Origin: a bacterium
GTDB lineage: Bacteria > Cyanobacteriota > Vampirovibrionia > Obscuribacterales > Obscuribacteraceae
Length of the DNA: 64,000 nucleotides
Assembly (NCBI GenBank): GCA_016124935.1
Contig: WGMS01000001.1
Location: forward strand, 62,001-126,000
Direction: 5' to 3'
Shown: positions 1 through 8,204 of the stretch, in pieces
How positions within the stretch are numbered: position 1 is the stretch's first letter
Layout: each line of letters starts with the position of its first letter
Made by a program: the position numbers and the translations under genes
The notes under the pieces: model-generated
The model's input: the letters and a program-made list of their open reading frames with translations, nothing else
The model's database searches: none
Told to the model about the DNA's origin: nothing

Positions 1-365
1 CCATGGAATGCAGGTATATAAACATCGACCGGGATCAAATCCGGCTCCCTGGCGCCAAAGATCTCCGGCATCAATCCCTTCTTCTTTTCAGAAAGGACCG
101 ACAATCCGCCCTTTCCGGGGATGGGCATCAATACGACCTCTTTCAATGACGAGAGACAACCTGGCAGACCTTTGTAGAAATCACGCCGCAAAAGCTCGTT
201 TCCGGTATACCAGCGCCCATCGGTAGTTATATAAACCGGCACCGGTTCTAGAGAGACCGTATCCATTGCCTCGATCAGCTGCAATCCGGTAATGATCGAG
301 ATTTCATGCTCCACCGACCTGCCACCGAAAAGCACCGCTATTCGCTTTCTTTCACTATTCGTCAT
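1..365 (-). CDS. ddl: D-alanine--D-alanine ligase, N-terminal part (cut by window edge)
   Basis: Only the first 121 codons are in the window; the gene runs off the left edge. Translating the minus strand from the ATG at 365 gives the ATP-grasp ligase signature VLFGGRSVEHEISIITG at residues 11-27, typical of Ddl. The enzyme joins two D-alanines in the cytoplasm to make the dipeptide that MurF adds to the peptidoglycan precursor. The start lies 2 bp after the murF stop codon, so the two are almost certainly co-transcribed and translationally coupled, which supports the assignment. The ATP-grasp core and active site lie outside the window and could not be checked. Confidence 0.9.
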   Translation of the reverse strand, partial: MTNSERKRIAVLFGGRSVEHEISIITGLQLIEAMDTVSLEPVPVYITTDGRWYTGNELLRRDFYKGLPGCLSSLKEVVLMPIPGKGGLSVLSEKKKGLMPEIFGAREPDLIPVDVYIPAFH

Positions 366-367
366 AA

Positions 368-2062
368 TCAGAACTTGACCACCCCTTCATAGAGATCCGG
401 CAGATCATTCTCGATCAGCACCACATCACCGGACCGACAATACTCTGTAGCGAGGAAATAGAGCGCCTCTTTCATCTCGCTAAAGCGCCGATATCCATCC
501 TCGGCCAGACCACCTTCCTTCAACCCTTCCAGGAGAGCTTCGCTGTTAGTATCGCCTATGACGAGTACGAAATCACATACCGAAGCGGCGTTTCTAGCAC
601 ACTCTTTATTCTCTTTGAATTGCATCTCTCCCAATTCGATCATGCCAGGAGTGACCAGGATCTTTCTTCCCCCGGGGATCTGAGCGAGAACCTCCAGCGC
701 AGCACCGAATCCTACCGGGTTTGAATTATAAGCGTCATTCAATCGAATGATGTTGCCATCTTGCGGTGGGGTCCCGTTTGTATGAGCAAGGATTCCTATA
801 TGACCTCTCTGCAACTCCAGCCGATTGGGCTCCGGCTTGGCGTTACGAATTACTGCCAACGCCACCTCCGGCGGAACCCCGACCGCACAAGCCATGGTGA
901 ATGCACCCAGAACATTCTCCAGCATCGGTCGACCTAACAATCTGGTGAAGCCTTCGTGCACTTCTCCTCTGAAAGAGACTTTGAAGCTGGTTCCCTCTTC
1001 ACCATAATTGATATCGAACATACGAGCATCGAGTTCAGAGCTATCCGAATCCAGTCCGTAAAGAAGGGTCGTCTTCTTAGGAAACTCCCGGGCCATCTTT
1101 CTGGTATAGGCATTGTCGCCATTTACCACCAGAACGCCGTCTTCCGGAATGGCCTGAGCCAACTCCGATTTCGCCCGATAAATTGTCTCCTGACTGCCGA
1201 ATCTCTCCAAGTGAGCCAATCCCACCGTGGTCACTATTCCACAACGCGGAGGGGTCAAAGAACACATCCGCTTGATCGAACCTTCATAATAAGCACCCAT
1301 TTCGATAACGGCGAATTTATGCTCCGGCTTCATCTCCTCGCGAATCTTGCGGGTCACCCCCATATAGGTGTTGACACTACCTGGAGTGGAGAAAGTAGGA
1401 TAGACGGCACCGATAATATCTTTCAACAAGATCTTGGTACTTGTCTTTCCATAACTGCCGGTGATACCGATAACGGTCGGATCGATCTCTTTCAGCACAG
1501 CTCTTGCCTGGTTGGCGAAATTCTCCTGCAGAGACTTCTCATAAGGATCAAGAGCGGCATTACTGGCGAGCAGCCACAAAGGTGTCGACTGTAGCAACAG
1601 AATCTGAATAACAAGGATGGCGACAAGAAAATTCGTTTCCACACCGCCCGCTCCATAATAGGCCAGCACTGTAAGGACAGCATAAGCGACAATATAAAAC
1701 ATCGTTGCCAGCCGATGGATGCGCTTCACCCGATCGGTCATTTTCAAGGTTAACTTACCGGCTTTCAAAGGATCTTCTTCGGCAAAGACCAGAAAGAGTA
1801 ATATCCCTTCGATGATGATTACCAACAGAAGCATAAGCCAGTCTTTGAAGAAGAAAGCCGCCAGAAGCGGTATCAAGACCAGCGGACTGGCAACCTTGTC
1901 CCAGGCTCTATTTTCCAGATACCAGTTCAAGAACCTGCCGTTCTCATATTCCTCTTGCTGAAAGTACTGGAGATAGCGCAGGTTGCGCTTCCGAAAAACC
2001 AGAAGAGCCACAGTGATGACTACACTGACAATCAGCACCGCAGGTAGTGTGTAGGATAGCAC
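368..2062 (-). CDS. murF: Membrane-anchored MurF-type Mur ligase
   Basis: UDP-N-acetylmuramoyl-tripeptide:D-Ala-D-Ala ligase, 564 residues from a GTG start. The catalytic part carries the Mur ligase P-loop GITGSYGKTSTK (199-210), NTYMGV (231-236), GAYYEGSI (256-263), GLAHLERFGS (281-290) and DAYNSNP (443-449), the MurF form of the C-terminal motif. Unlike the usual soluble MurF of about 450 residues, it has about 190 extra N-terminal residues with hydrophobic stretches near 4-23, 58-94, 119-138 and 144-168, which should anchor it in the inner membrane. An AGGAGG sits at 2082-2077, 14 nt before the GTG, so the start is reasonable rather than certain. It lies between an alpha/beta hydrolase (18 bp upstream) and ddl (2 bp downstream). 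Confidence 0.88.
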   Translation of the reverse strand: MLSYTLPAVLIVSVVITVALLVFRKRNLRYLQYFQQEEYENGRFLNWYLENRAWDKVASPLVLIPLLAAFFFKDWLMLLLVIIIEGILLFLVFAEEDPLKAGKLTLKMTDRVKRIHRLATMFYIVAYAVLTVLAYYGAGGVETNFLVAILVIQILLLQSTPLWLLASNAALDPYEKSLQENFANQARAVLKEIDPTVIGITGSYGKTSTKILLKDIIGAVYPTFSTPGSVNTYMGVTRKIREEMKPEHKFAVIEMGAYYEGSIKRMCSLTPPRCGIVTTVGLAHLERFGSQETIYRAKSELAQAIPEDGVLVVNGDNAYTRKMAREFPKKTTLLYGLDSDSSELDARMFDINYGEEGTSFKVSFRGEVHEGFTRLLGRPMLENVLGAFTMACAVGVPPEVALAVIRNAKPEPNRLELQRGHIGILAHTNGTPPQDGNIIRLNDAYNSNPVGFGAALEVLAQIPGGRKILVTPGMIELGEMQFKENKECARNAASVCDFVLVIGDTNSEALLEGLKEGGLAEDGYRRFSEMKEALYFLATEYCRSGDVVLIENDLPDLYEGVVKF

Positions 2063-2080
2063 AGCTTCGCCCCCGTCCTC

Positions 2081-2884
2081 CTACCTATCGTGTGAACTGC
2101 AAGAATTGAGAAACCGCAAGATATGATGCGCACAAAGGTGCGCACCATCACCCATGAAAGGAAAGTGATCCTTGCCAGGCAAAACGGTCAAGCGAGAATC
2201 CTTGATAATAGAATGCAGCCTCTCCCCCATCTCGACAGGGGTCTCGTTATCCTTCTCGCCCCAGAGAATAAAAGTCGGTCTGTCTATTTTTGAAGCGTCC
2301 TCGGTGACATCCTCGTTAACCGCCCGAACAAGCACTTTCCGCATGATGCCCTGGGCATTGAGATAGTCTCTCGATCCAAATCTAGGTGTAAACCAGTCTT
2401 TATACAGGCTGGTTCTAAAAATGCCGTCCACCGTCTTACAAAACCGGGAGATGAACTTGATTCGCATAGACCTCAATTTGCCATGCAGATCTTGTTTTCG
2501 CTTCAATCCCCCGGAATCCACCAGGATAACGCTCTCCACCATAGACGCATAACGGCTGGTGAATCGAATCGAGACCCGACCACCAAAAGAATGCCCGAGC
2601 AGGTGAGCTCTTTCTATCCCGTTTGCTTCCATGAAACGCTTCAAAATCTCTGCATAGGAAACGGTGTCAGAATTCTCAGCCGGCAAAGAGGATTTTCCAA
2701 AACCCGGTAGATCCATCAACCATACAGGATTGCGGCTGCCCAGCAATTCGCCCAGAGTCCGCATAGATTCCAGGTTCTGCCCCCAGCCGTGCATGACTAT
2801 AATCGGCACGCCTTCCTTTACGCCCAGTTTCTCGGTGTGAATCTCAGGCTTTTCCAAACTGCTAATCGTGCCTCTTTCATGCAT
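2081..2884 (-). CDS. Alpha/beta hydrolase fold protein
   Basis: A soluble alpha/beta hydrolase of about 267 residues. The oxyanion region reads MHGWGQNLES, the nucleophile elbow is GHSFGG, and a late WGEKD plus GKDHFPF supply the expected acid and histidine of a Ser-Asp-His triad. I chose the ATG at 2884; a TTG at 2899 in the same frame is possible but sits directly against the AGGAG, too close for a ribosome site. It is the first gene of the hydrolase-murF-ddl operon, so a role in envelope metabolism is possible, but the fold does not reveal the substrate. Confidence 0.75.
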   Translation of the reverse strand: MHERGTISSLEKPEIHTEKLGVKEGVPIIVMHGWGQNLESMRTLGELLGSRNPVWLMDLPGFGKSSLPAENSDTVSYAEILKRFMEANGIERAHLLGHSFGGRVSIRFTSRYASMVESVILVDSGGLKRKQDLHGKLRSMRIKFISRFCKTVDGIFRTSLYKDWFTPRFGSRDYLNAQGIMRKVLVRAVNEDVTEDASKIDRPTFILWGEKDNETPVEMGERLHSIIKDSRLTVLPGKDHFPFMGDGAHLCAHHILRFLNSCSSHDR

Positions 2885-3192
2885 CTGAAAGTCTCTCAAC
2901 TCCTGAGGATACCTGGCGGAAATCTGCTCTATATCTTGCCTTCGGAATCATTGAAATTATAACGCGACCGCCTTCTTTTCTATGATCAAGCCGCAATTAA
3001 ATAGGAGAAAGTATCTTTAGAAAGATCTAGCTTATTACATTACCCTAACAAGCATTGTGGACTGGACATCCCCTCGAAGAGCCAGACACATAGCCATTTC
3101 ATATAGATTCCGAATAAGAACAAAGAGGGATCTATATCCCTTTAATCACTCAGCTATAATAAATCCGCAAATGGCTAACTTCGAGACAGCGC
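2885..3192. promoter_or_regulatory. Divergent control region between hydrolase-murF-ddl and the VanX-like gene
   Basis: No gene is visible in these 308 bp. On the minus strand a perfect TATAAT lies at 2961-2956, 72 bp before the hydrolase ATG; on the plus strand a perfect TATAAT lies at 3155-3160, 33 bp before the dipeptidase ATG. Neither has a convincing -35 at 16-18 bp. A short palindrome (ATCTTT-AG-AAAGAT, 3013-3026) sits between them and could be an operator. Confidence 0.4.
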
Positions 3193-3984
3193 ATGGCAGT
3201 AATTCAATTAGATTGGCGCAATGAACCGATCCCGCTGAGAGAAGACAGTGGAAGCGCCCTCGACTATCACAGTATCGAGATCGACCTCAGTCATCCGGCC
3301 TATTCCGAGCCCCTGGTAAGCGCCCAGGAGTATGGTCTTGCCACGGCAAACTACTATGGACGCAGGGACGGTCTCAATGCCCCCTATTACAAAGCCTTCG
3401 AAAAAGCCCTCTCTAAAATCTGGCTGCGCAAGAGCGTCGCCCTCAGGCTTCGCAGCGTAAACGAAGTTCTCGCGCCTTATGGAGCCGAGTTATGTTTATT
3501 AGATTGTTACAGACCGGTGGCTTTGCAGAAAGAAGTCTGGGAACATTTTTGTGCAAGAGCGAAAGAGACCCTGGATACTCCGGACGAAAACGAAGTAGTA
3601 AAATACGCCGGTCATTATTGCTCGGATCCAAGAGCCTTCGACGAAAATGACTTCAGAACCTGGCCGGTGCATTCCACTGGCGGTGCCTGCGATCTGCTTC
3701 TGAAAGCGCGCTCAGAAAGTGAACACCTGTTCTTCGGAAGCATTTTCGACGATGCCAGTGAAATAAGTCATACAGACCATTTCGAAAGGCTAGAGACGAA
3801 GTCAAGCAGCGAGATTGAAGCCTGTCGCAACCGGCGCCTGCTCTACTGGGCAATGACTGCCTGCGGCTTCGTCAACTACCCCTACGAATGGTGGCACTTC
3901 GACCTTGGCACCCAGATGTGGGTAATGAACGGCGGAGACCCGGATAGAAAAGCTTATTACGGATATATGAAATCGCCGGAATAA
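3193..3984 (+). CDS. VanX/DdpX-like D-alanyl-D-alanine dipeptidase (peptidase M15D)
   Basis: 263 residues with the full zinc dipeptidase constellation of VanX: R107 in the DCYRPVA motif, zinc ligands H160 and D167 in HSTGGACDL, and catalytic E232 with zinc ligand H235 in YEWWHFDLG. The family cleaves D-Ala-D-Ala. No signal peptide is visible, so it probably acts in the cytoplasm. No VanA/VanH genes are present; homologues outside resistance clusters recycle D-Ala from cell-wall turnover. It is divergent from the murF-ddl operon, which makes and uses the same dipeptide. The start ATG has only a weak ribosome site. It converges on the kinase gene 6 bp downstream. Confidence 0.85.
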   Translation: MAVIQLDWRNEPIPLREDSGSALDYHSIEIDLSHPAYSEPLVSAQEYGLATANYYGRRDGLNAPYYKAFEKALSKIWLRKSVALRLRSVNEVLAPYGAELCLLDCYRPVALQKEVWEHFCARAKETLDTPDENEVVKYAGHYCSDPRAFDENDFRTWPVHSTGGACDLLLKARSESEHLFFGSIFDDASEISHTDHFERLETKSSSEIEACRNRRLLYWAMTACGFVNYPYEWWHFDLGTQMWVMNGGDPDRKAYYGYMKSPE

Positions 3985-3990
3985 AGACAG

Positions 3991-5175
3991 TCAGCGTTTT
4001 CCGAACCATCCCATTAATTTCTCGAAGAATCCGGGCTGCCTTTGAAGCCGATCTAGTGAGGCTCGCATCTCCTTGCCCGATCGCCCGAGTTTTCTCGATT
4101 CGATGCCATCGTCAGTGGTGCCCTCTTCTTCATAGACAGGGACTTTCTGACTGGAGAGCCTCTGGTGCAGATCCTCGAACACTTTCATCACCCCTGTAGG
4201 CATGTTCTCATCGCTGAAAACTTCGCTCTCGGCACCTTTGGCATGGGGCAAATGCTCCGAGGCATTACTTGCCGCTTTCAGACCGGATTGCAATATCTTC
4301 TGACTGATGAACTGCTCTTCCTTGTTTCTGATTTGATTAGAGAGAGCCTCTTCGGGAATCTCGAAATCAGGATGAATCTCCTGGTAGATCCTGTAAAGCT
4401 TATGCCTTATCAATCGAGCGCTTTCGGGCCTATCAGAAGGGGTATGACTGGTACACTGGATGACTAGATTATCGAGACTGGGAAGAAGTCCTTCCACCTT
4501 CTGGCTGGGAATACTGGGAAGCAAAGGCCGGGGTCTTAACCCGGTCAGAAGATGAGCCATGGTGGCGCCGAAAGCATAGAGATCCGACCTGGTCTCGGGT
4601 TTGCCGAAATATTGCTCCGGAGGTGAATAACCGGCGGTCACAACCCGGGTGGCGGACTGTTTCGGCATGAACACCCGGGCGATACCGAAATCGATGAAAA
4701 CTATCTGCCCATCGGGAGTAAGCATAAGATTGCTGGGTTTAAGATCGCGATAGATGATCGGTGGATTCTGCTCGTGCAGATACTCCAGGACCTCGCAAAT
4801 CTGGATACCTACTTTTACGGCGTCGTCCTGTGAAAATGGCCCGTAGTTCTGGATAATAGTCTCCAGGTTGTTTCCCTGGATATGCTCCATCACCAGAAAG
4901 TACTTGCCGTCTTCGCTGCTGTGATAGTCGAAGAATCGAACGATACCGGGATGGTCGAGGCTGCGCAGCATATCCACTTCACGCTTGAACAGCCTGGTTC
5001 CCTCCTGCATCTCATCGGGAGATTCGGTATCGGAGCGCAGCTGCTTGATTACACAACGGGCATTACCATTGCCCTTGTCCTCGGCCAGGTAGACCACGCC
5101 CATTCCACCCTGGGCGATGGGCTCGCACCATTTATATCTATCGAACCAGCTCGAATTCTGGTTTGAGTCAGACAA
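3991..5175 (-). CDS. Hanks-type Ser/Thr protein kinase (soluble)
   Basis: A eukaryotic-like kinase of about 394 residues. Counting from the TTG at 5175: glycine loop AQGGMGVV (21-28), catalytic lysine in CVIKQL (K44), catalytic loop YRDLKPSN (142-149, Tyr replacing the usual His of HRD), DFG (162-164), and AGYSPPEQ at the activation segment. The last ~130 residues are hydrophilic with no recognisable domain and no membrane segment, so it is probably cytosolic. The TTG is preferred over the GTG at 5193 because CAGGAGA lies 9 nt before it and nothing suitable precedes the GTG. Substrates are unknown. Confidence 0.85.
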   Translation of the reverse strand: MSDSNQNSSWFDRYKWCEPIAQGGMGVVYLAEDKGNGNARCVIKQLRSDTESPDEMQEGTRLFKREVDMLRSLDHPGIVRFFDYHSSEDGKYFLVMEHIQGNNLETIIQNYGPFSQDDAVKVGIQICEVLEYLHEQNPPIIYRDLKPSNLMLTPDGQIVFIDFGIARVFMPKQSATRVVTAGYSPPEQYFGKPETRSDLYAFGATMAHLLTGLRPRPLLPSIPSQKVEGLLPSLDNLVIQCTSHTPSDRPESARLIRHKLYRIYQEIHPDFEIPEEALSNQIRNKEEQFISQKILQSGLKAASNASEHLPHAKGAESEVFSDENMPTGVMKVFEDLHQRLSSQKVPVYEEEGTTDDGIESRKLGRSGKEMRASLDRLQRQPGFFEKLMGWFGKR

Positions 5176-5305
5176 GCTTCGACTCTCCTGCACAAAAAAT
5201 GACTGAAAGCTTCATAAATAGACTAACACTTATGCCCATCAAGAAAGCTTAGAGTGAGTTGCATTGTGAACAGAAAAGAATTTTCGCCGGCTCTATTGTC
5301 AAGGA

Positions 5306-5337
5306 TTGACATACTTATGTATGGCATCTACCATACA
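5306..5337 (+). promoter_or_regulatory. ssb promoter with overlapping operator-like dyad
   Basis: A perfect -35 TTGACA (5306-5311) is followed after 17 bp by TACCAT (5329-5334). An exact 7-bp inverted repeat, TGTATGG (5318-5324) and CCATACA (5331-5337) with a 6-bp centre, covers the spacer and the -10, where a bound repressor would block RNA polymerase. The regulator is unknown. It lies 57 bp before the ssb start. Confidence 0.6.
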
Positions 5338-5393
5338 AAAGTCTCCCCGATTGATGACCAGTTTGCCATCCGAATTTCTCAGGAGGAAACGCC

Positions 5394-5855
5394 ATGAGCC
5401 TTGTATCTATATCAATCGTAGGAAACATCGTAAGAGATCCAGAATCCCGACAATTCGATTCAGGTCGTAGAAAGACCAGCCTGCATGTGGCTGTCAACGA
5501 CTATAACCGAACCACCCGAGAGAAGAGCGCCGAATTCTACAAAATAGAAGCCTGGGACCGCCTCTCGGACCTGGCTGGCAAATATCTTCGCAAGGGCAAT
5601 CAGATAACCGTATCCGGGAGGCTCAGCCTCGAGCGCTGGGTCGACCGGAGCGGCAAAGATCGCTGTACCCCGGTAATTCACGCCAACCAGCTCTCTTTGC
5701 CGCCCAGAACCGGCGTCCCTCAAAATGAGAATCAAAATCAGATTGACCTTCAAAGAGGAAGCGGGGAGGGGGAGGAGAACGAGCCTGAAGATTTAGAGAA
5801 AGAGAACGAAAAGGAGAAGCAGTTGCTAGAGCAGTTCTCCGGTGTCTTTACCTGA
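5394..5855 (+). CDS. ssb: Single-stranded DNA-binding protein
   Basis: 153 residues. Residues 1-105 form the SSB OB-fold, opening MSLVSISIVGNIVRDPES and containing the AEFYKIEAWDRLSDLAGKYL and KGNQITVSGRL segments. It coats single-stranded DNA in replication and repair, normally as a tetramer. The start is fixed by a textbook AGGAGG at 5381-5386, 7 nt before the ATG. The C-terminus is Glu-rich but ends in QFSGVFT and lacks the acidic DDDIPF-like tip that most bacterial SSBs use to recruit partners. No frameshift is needed to reach this end. The protein may be an accessory SSB or may bind partners differently. Confidence 0.93.
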   Translation: MSLVSISIVGNIVRDPESRQFDSGRRKTSLHVAVNDYNRTTREKSAEFYKIEAWDRLSDLAGKYLRKGNQITVSGRLSLERWVDRSGKDRCTPVIHANQLSLPPRTGVPQNENQNQIDLQRGSGEGEENEPEDLEKENEKEKQLLEQFSGVFT

Positions 5856-5894
5856 CAGATTTAATTGCGCCACGCCTAGAGCGAACCGAGAAGC

Positions 5895-5928
5895 CAGGAA
5901 GGGAAAGGAGTGATCCTTTCCCTTCCTG
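5895..5928. terminator. 15-bp perfect hairpin between ssb and tRNA-Arg
   Basis: CAGGAAGGGAAAGGA (5895-5909) pairs perfectly with 5914-5928 around a GTGA loop. It sits between the convergent ssb and tRNA-Arg transcripts. Neither strand has a U-tract after it, so it may be a factor-assisted bidirectional terminator or a barrier protecting 3' ends. Confidence 0.5.
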
Positions 5929-5936
5929 TTGACAAA

Positions 5937-6012
5937 TGGAGCCCTCGAGAGGATTCGAACCCCTGACACCCTCCTTAGGACGGAGGTGTTCTATCCACTG
6001 AACTACGAGGGC
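5937..6012 (-). tRNA. tRNA-Arg (anticodon CCU)
   Basis: A 76-nt cloverleaf on the minus strand. The 7-bp acceptor stem GCCCTCG/CGAGGGC, D arm GTTC-AGTGGATA-GAAC, anticodon stem CCTCC/GGAGG with loop GTCCTAA, variable GTGTC, T arm with TTCGAAT, and an encoded CCA are all present. The loop puts CCT at positions 34-36, so it decodes AGG arginine codons. The D loop keeps the A expected at position 20 for arginine identity. The discriminator base before CCA is T, whereas A or G is usual for tRNA-Arg. Confidence 0.95.
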
Positions 6013-6100
6013 GGGCCTACAAGATTCTACCCCATCAACCAACAACAAAGGACAAACGACAAAGGAGAGAATCAAAAGAGCTGACGAATAAAGAATATCG

Positions 6101-6128
6101 AATAACGGATAACGAATAACGACTAACG
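6101..6128. repeat. Four tandem 7-bp units (NNTAACG) at the nuoN 3' end
   Basis: AATAACG, GATAACG, AATAACG and ACTAACG follow each other without gaps; the last unit contains the nuoN stop codon. This is a short microsatellite-like array with no evident function. Confidence 0.6.
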
Positions 6129-7793
6129 CAGCGATATCCTCTGCCTGAGACCATAGTCCGGAACGGTTTCGATCATGCTTTTGGTCGGGGTGGTCGAGTC
6201 GATTTTAAGACCGATCTCCCTCTGTCTTTCAGGACTGATACTGAGGGCGGCCTGCCTGGAGACTTCCATAATCGGACTGACCATGAAGGTACCGGCCAGC
6301 ATGACAGCAAAGGTACAAGCAGTGAGAGCAAGCCAGGGTCCTTCCTGGGGACTGCCCACATACTGAGAACGTTCAGACAGGTTGGCAACTTTCTCGGATG
6401 GCTCCGGCACAATCATCATAATCACCACCCGGGTGTAATAGTAGATTGCCGGGATAGAAGTAACCAGAGCGACAAGAACCAGAATCCAACCGATAGGAAT
6501 ACCGCCGGAAAGAGCTTGATGCTGGAGCATGGCACTGGGCAAGCCCGATAGAGAGCTGCCGCTCAACTGCTCGATTCCGACACCGGCTTTGAATACAAAG
6601 ATCTTGGCCAGGAATCCCGCTGGCGGAATAGGCAGTCCACCTAAGTTGAGCAAACAGATAGAGGTCATGATCGCAAGCCAGGGACGCTTCTTGATCAAGC
6701 CGGCAAAGTCGTCGATACGATCGCTGCCGGTTTCGTTGGAGAAGATGATCGCGCCGGCGAAAGCACCGAGATTCATCAAGCCGTAGACGATGATATAGAA
6801 CATCATCGACTGAACCCCTTCGGTGGAGAAAGCGAGCAGGCCGATGAGGATGTAGCCGACATGGGCGATAGACGAATATGCCAGCATCCGTTTGAAAGAG
6901 GTCTGGGCAAGAGCGATAAGATTACCTGCCACCATAGAGACCACCGCCAGGCCGGCAAGGATAAGCATCCAATCAGGATAGGCTGTTCCTAGCACATCGA
7001 GGAGAAAGCGCATAGCCACGACAAAACCACCGGCTTTCGAGCCGATAGAAAGAAAAGCGGTTACAGGAGTTGGAGCACCCTCATAAACATCTGGAGTCCA
7101 CATATGAAAAGGGACCACAGAGAGCTTGAAGCCGATCGCGCTCATCACCAGCGCTATCAGAAGCATCTTGAACATGCTGCCGGAACCAACCGACATCACC
7201 TGTAGCTTCTGGGAAATCACATCAAAAGAGGTGGCGCCGGTGAGACCATATATAAAGGACAGCGCATACAATAAAGTGGCTGTGGTGGCGGCGGTGGAGA
7301 GTAGATACTTGAGAGAGGCTTCTCCACTTTTAGCGTCGCGTTTCTGAAAACCGGAGAGAAGAACACAGCAGATACTGAGAGTCTCCAGGGCCACGAAAAG
7401 CATGATCATGTCGGTGGAGCCGGCCAGAAACATCACCGAAACCAGAGCGGTTAGAAGTATCGCATAGAACTCACCGCGGTTCTGCCGGAAGTGGTGTTCA
7501 TAGCCCATGGTCATCAGAATGACGATGATACCGACCACACAAGTGATCAAACCGAAGGTGACCGTGAGATTATCCACTGTGAAAAGACCGTTGAAAGCCC
7601 GCTGGGGCTCTCCGAACTGTTGGCAGAGGATTGCAAAAGCGCCACCCAGGGAAAGGATTCCGAACCAGGGGGTATAGCCTTTCAGCTTGGGAAAGAAAAG
7701 GTCCCAGACTGAGGTCAACAATATTGCCACTATCACCAGGATCTCAGGGCTGATTAGTTGTATTCCTTGCGTGTAGGCATCTAGACTGTTCAT
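6123..7793 (-). CDS. nuoN: NADH-quinone oxidoreductase subunit N
   Basis: About 556 residues of strongly hydrophobic sequence, with some fourteen predicted membrane spans and the proton-antiporter-type core of Complex I antiporter-like subunits (for example SVVPFHMWTPDVYEGAPTPV and the following lysine/histidine helices). NuoN is one of the proton-pumping subunits of respiratory NDH-1. I chose the ATG at 7793 (MNSLDAYTQ), which has AGGTGA 11 nt upstream, over a GTG 28 codons earlier that would add a poorly conserved hydrophilic extension. The gene stands alone: no other nuo gene lies on either side. Confidence 0.9.
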   Translation of the reverse strand: MNSLDAYTQGIQLISPEILVIVAILLTSVWDLFFPKLKGYTPWFGILSLGGAFAILCQQFGEPQRAFNGLFTVDNLTVTFGLITCVVGIIVILMTMGYEHHFRQNRGEFYAILLTALVSVMFLAGSTDMIMLFVALETLSICCVLLSGFQKRDAKSGEASLKYLLSTAATTATLLYALSFIYGLTGATSFDVISQKLQVMSVGSGSMFKMLLIALVMSAIGFKLSVVPFHMWTPDVYEGAPTPVTAFLSIGSKAGGFVVAMRFLLDVLGTAYPDWMLILAGLAVVSMVAGNLIALAQTSFKRMLAYSSIAHVGYILIGLLAFSTEGVQSMMFYIIVYGLMNLGAFAGAIIFSNETGSDRIDDFAGLIKKRPWLAIMTSICLLNLGGLPIPPAGFLAKIFVFKAGVGIEQLSGSSLSGLPSAMLQHQALSGGIPIGWILVLVALVTSIPAIYYYTRVVIMMIVPEPSEKVANLSERSQYVGSPQEGPWLALTACTFAVMLAGTFMVSPIMEVSRQAALSISPERQREIGLKIDSTTPTKSMIETVPDYGLRQRISLR

Positions 7794-8204
7794 AAACCAG
7801 AAGTCACCTGTCGGTTCTAAGTCGAAAAGTAGTAAGTAGATTTGCCGAAACGAAAGAAGGTCTCGACAAACCCCCACATTCTACAAGTGTGACGTTCAGT
7901 TTCCCATCGCATTCTATAAACAAATAAACATTCTCTTTCAATTCCGACCGGCGACCAATTCCCTTGGCAGCCTGCTCTGCGGCTACCAGATTGAGGATTA
8001 AAAGAAACCGACGCCATCGCCTTCGCCAACTTAATCCTTTCCAATGCTTAATCCATTGCTTAATCAGTTTCGTCACAGAGCTAAATATTGCCTGTAAGTC
8101 GAAAGTTGTTTGATAAGCTGAATTCTGAAAGAATTTCGTCCTTAAAATAATTACACACATTTAAATTTTCGGTAGAATATATATACGTGAGCTCCTTAAA
8201 ACCT
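7794..8204. promoter_or_regulatory. Divergent region between nuoN and carA with two promoters
   Basis: No convincing gene is found in these 411 bp. For carA: -35-like ATTACA (8150-8155), 17 bp, TAGAAT (8173-8178), about 26 bp before the chosen ATG. For nuoN: TTGAAA (7941-7936), 17 bp, TATAGA (7918-7913), implying a leader of about 110 nt; a second TAGAAT lies at 7883-7878. Both calls rest on motif match only. Confidence 0.45.

Noticed and set aside
5848-6075. 75-residue minus-strand ORF
   Set aside because: It runs through tRNA-Arg and the hairpin; its coding look comes from those structures.
7804-8160. 118-residue minus-strand ORF in the nuoN-carA gap
   Set aside because: It has no ribosome site or motif, overlaps the promoters, and runs into the nuoN start region.
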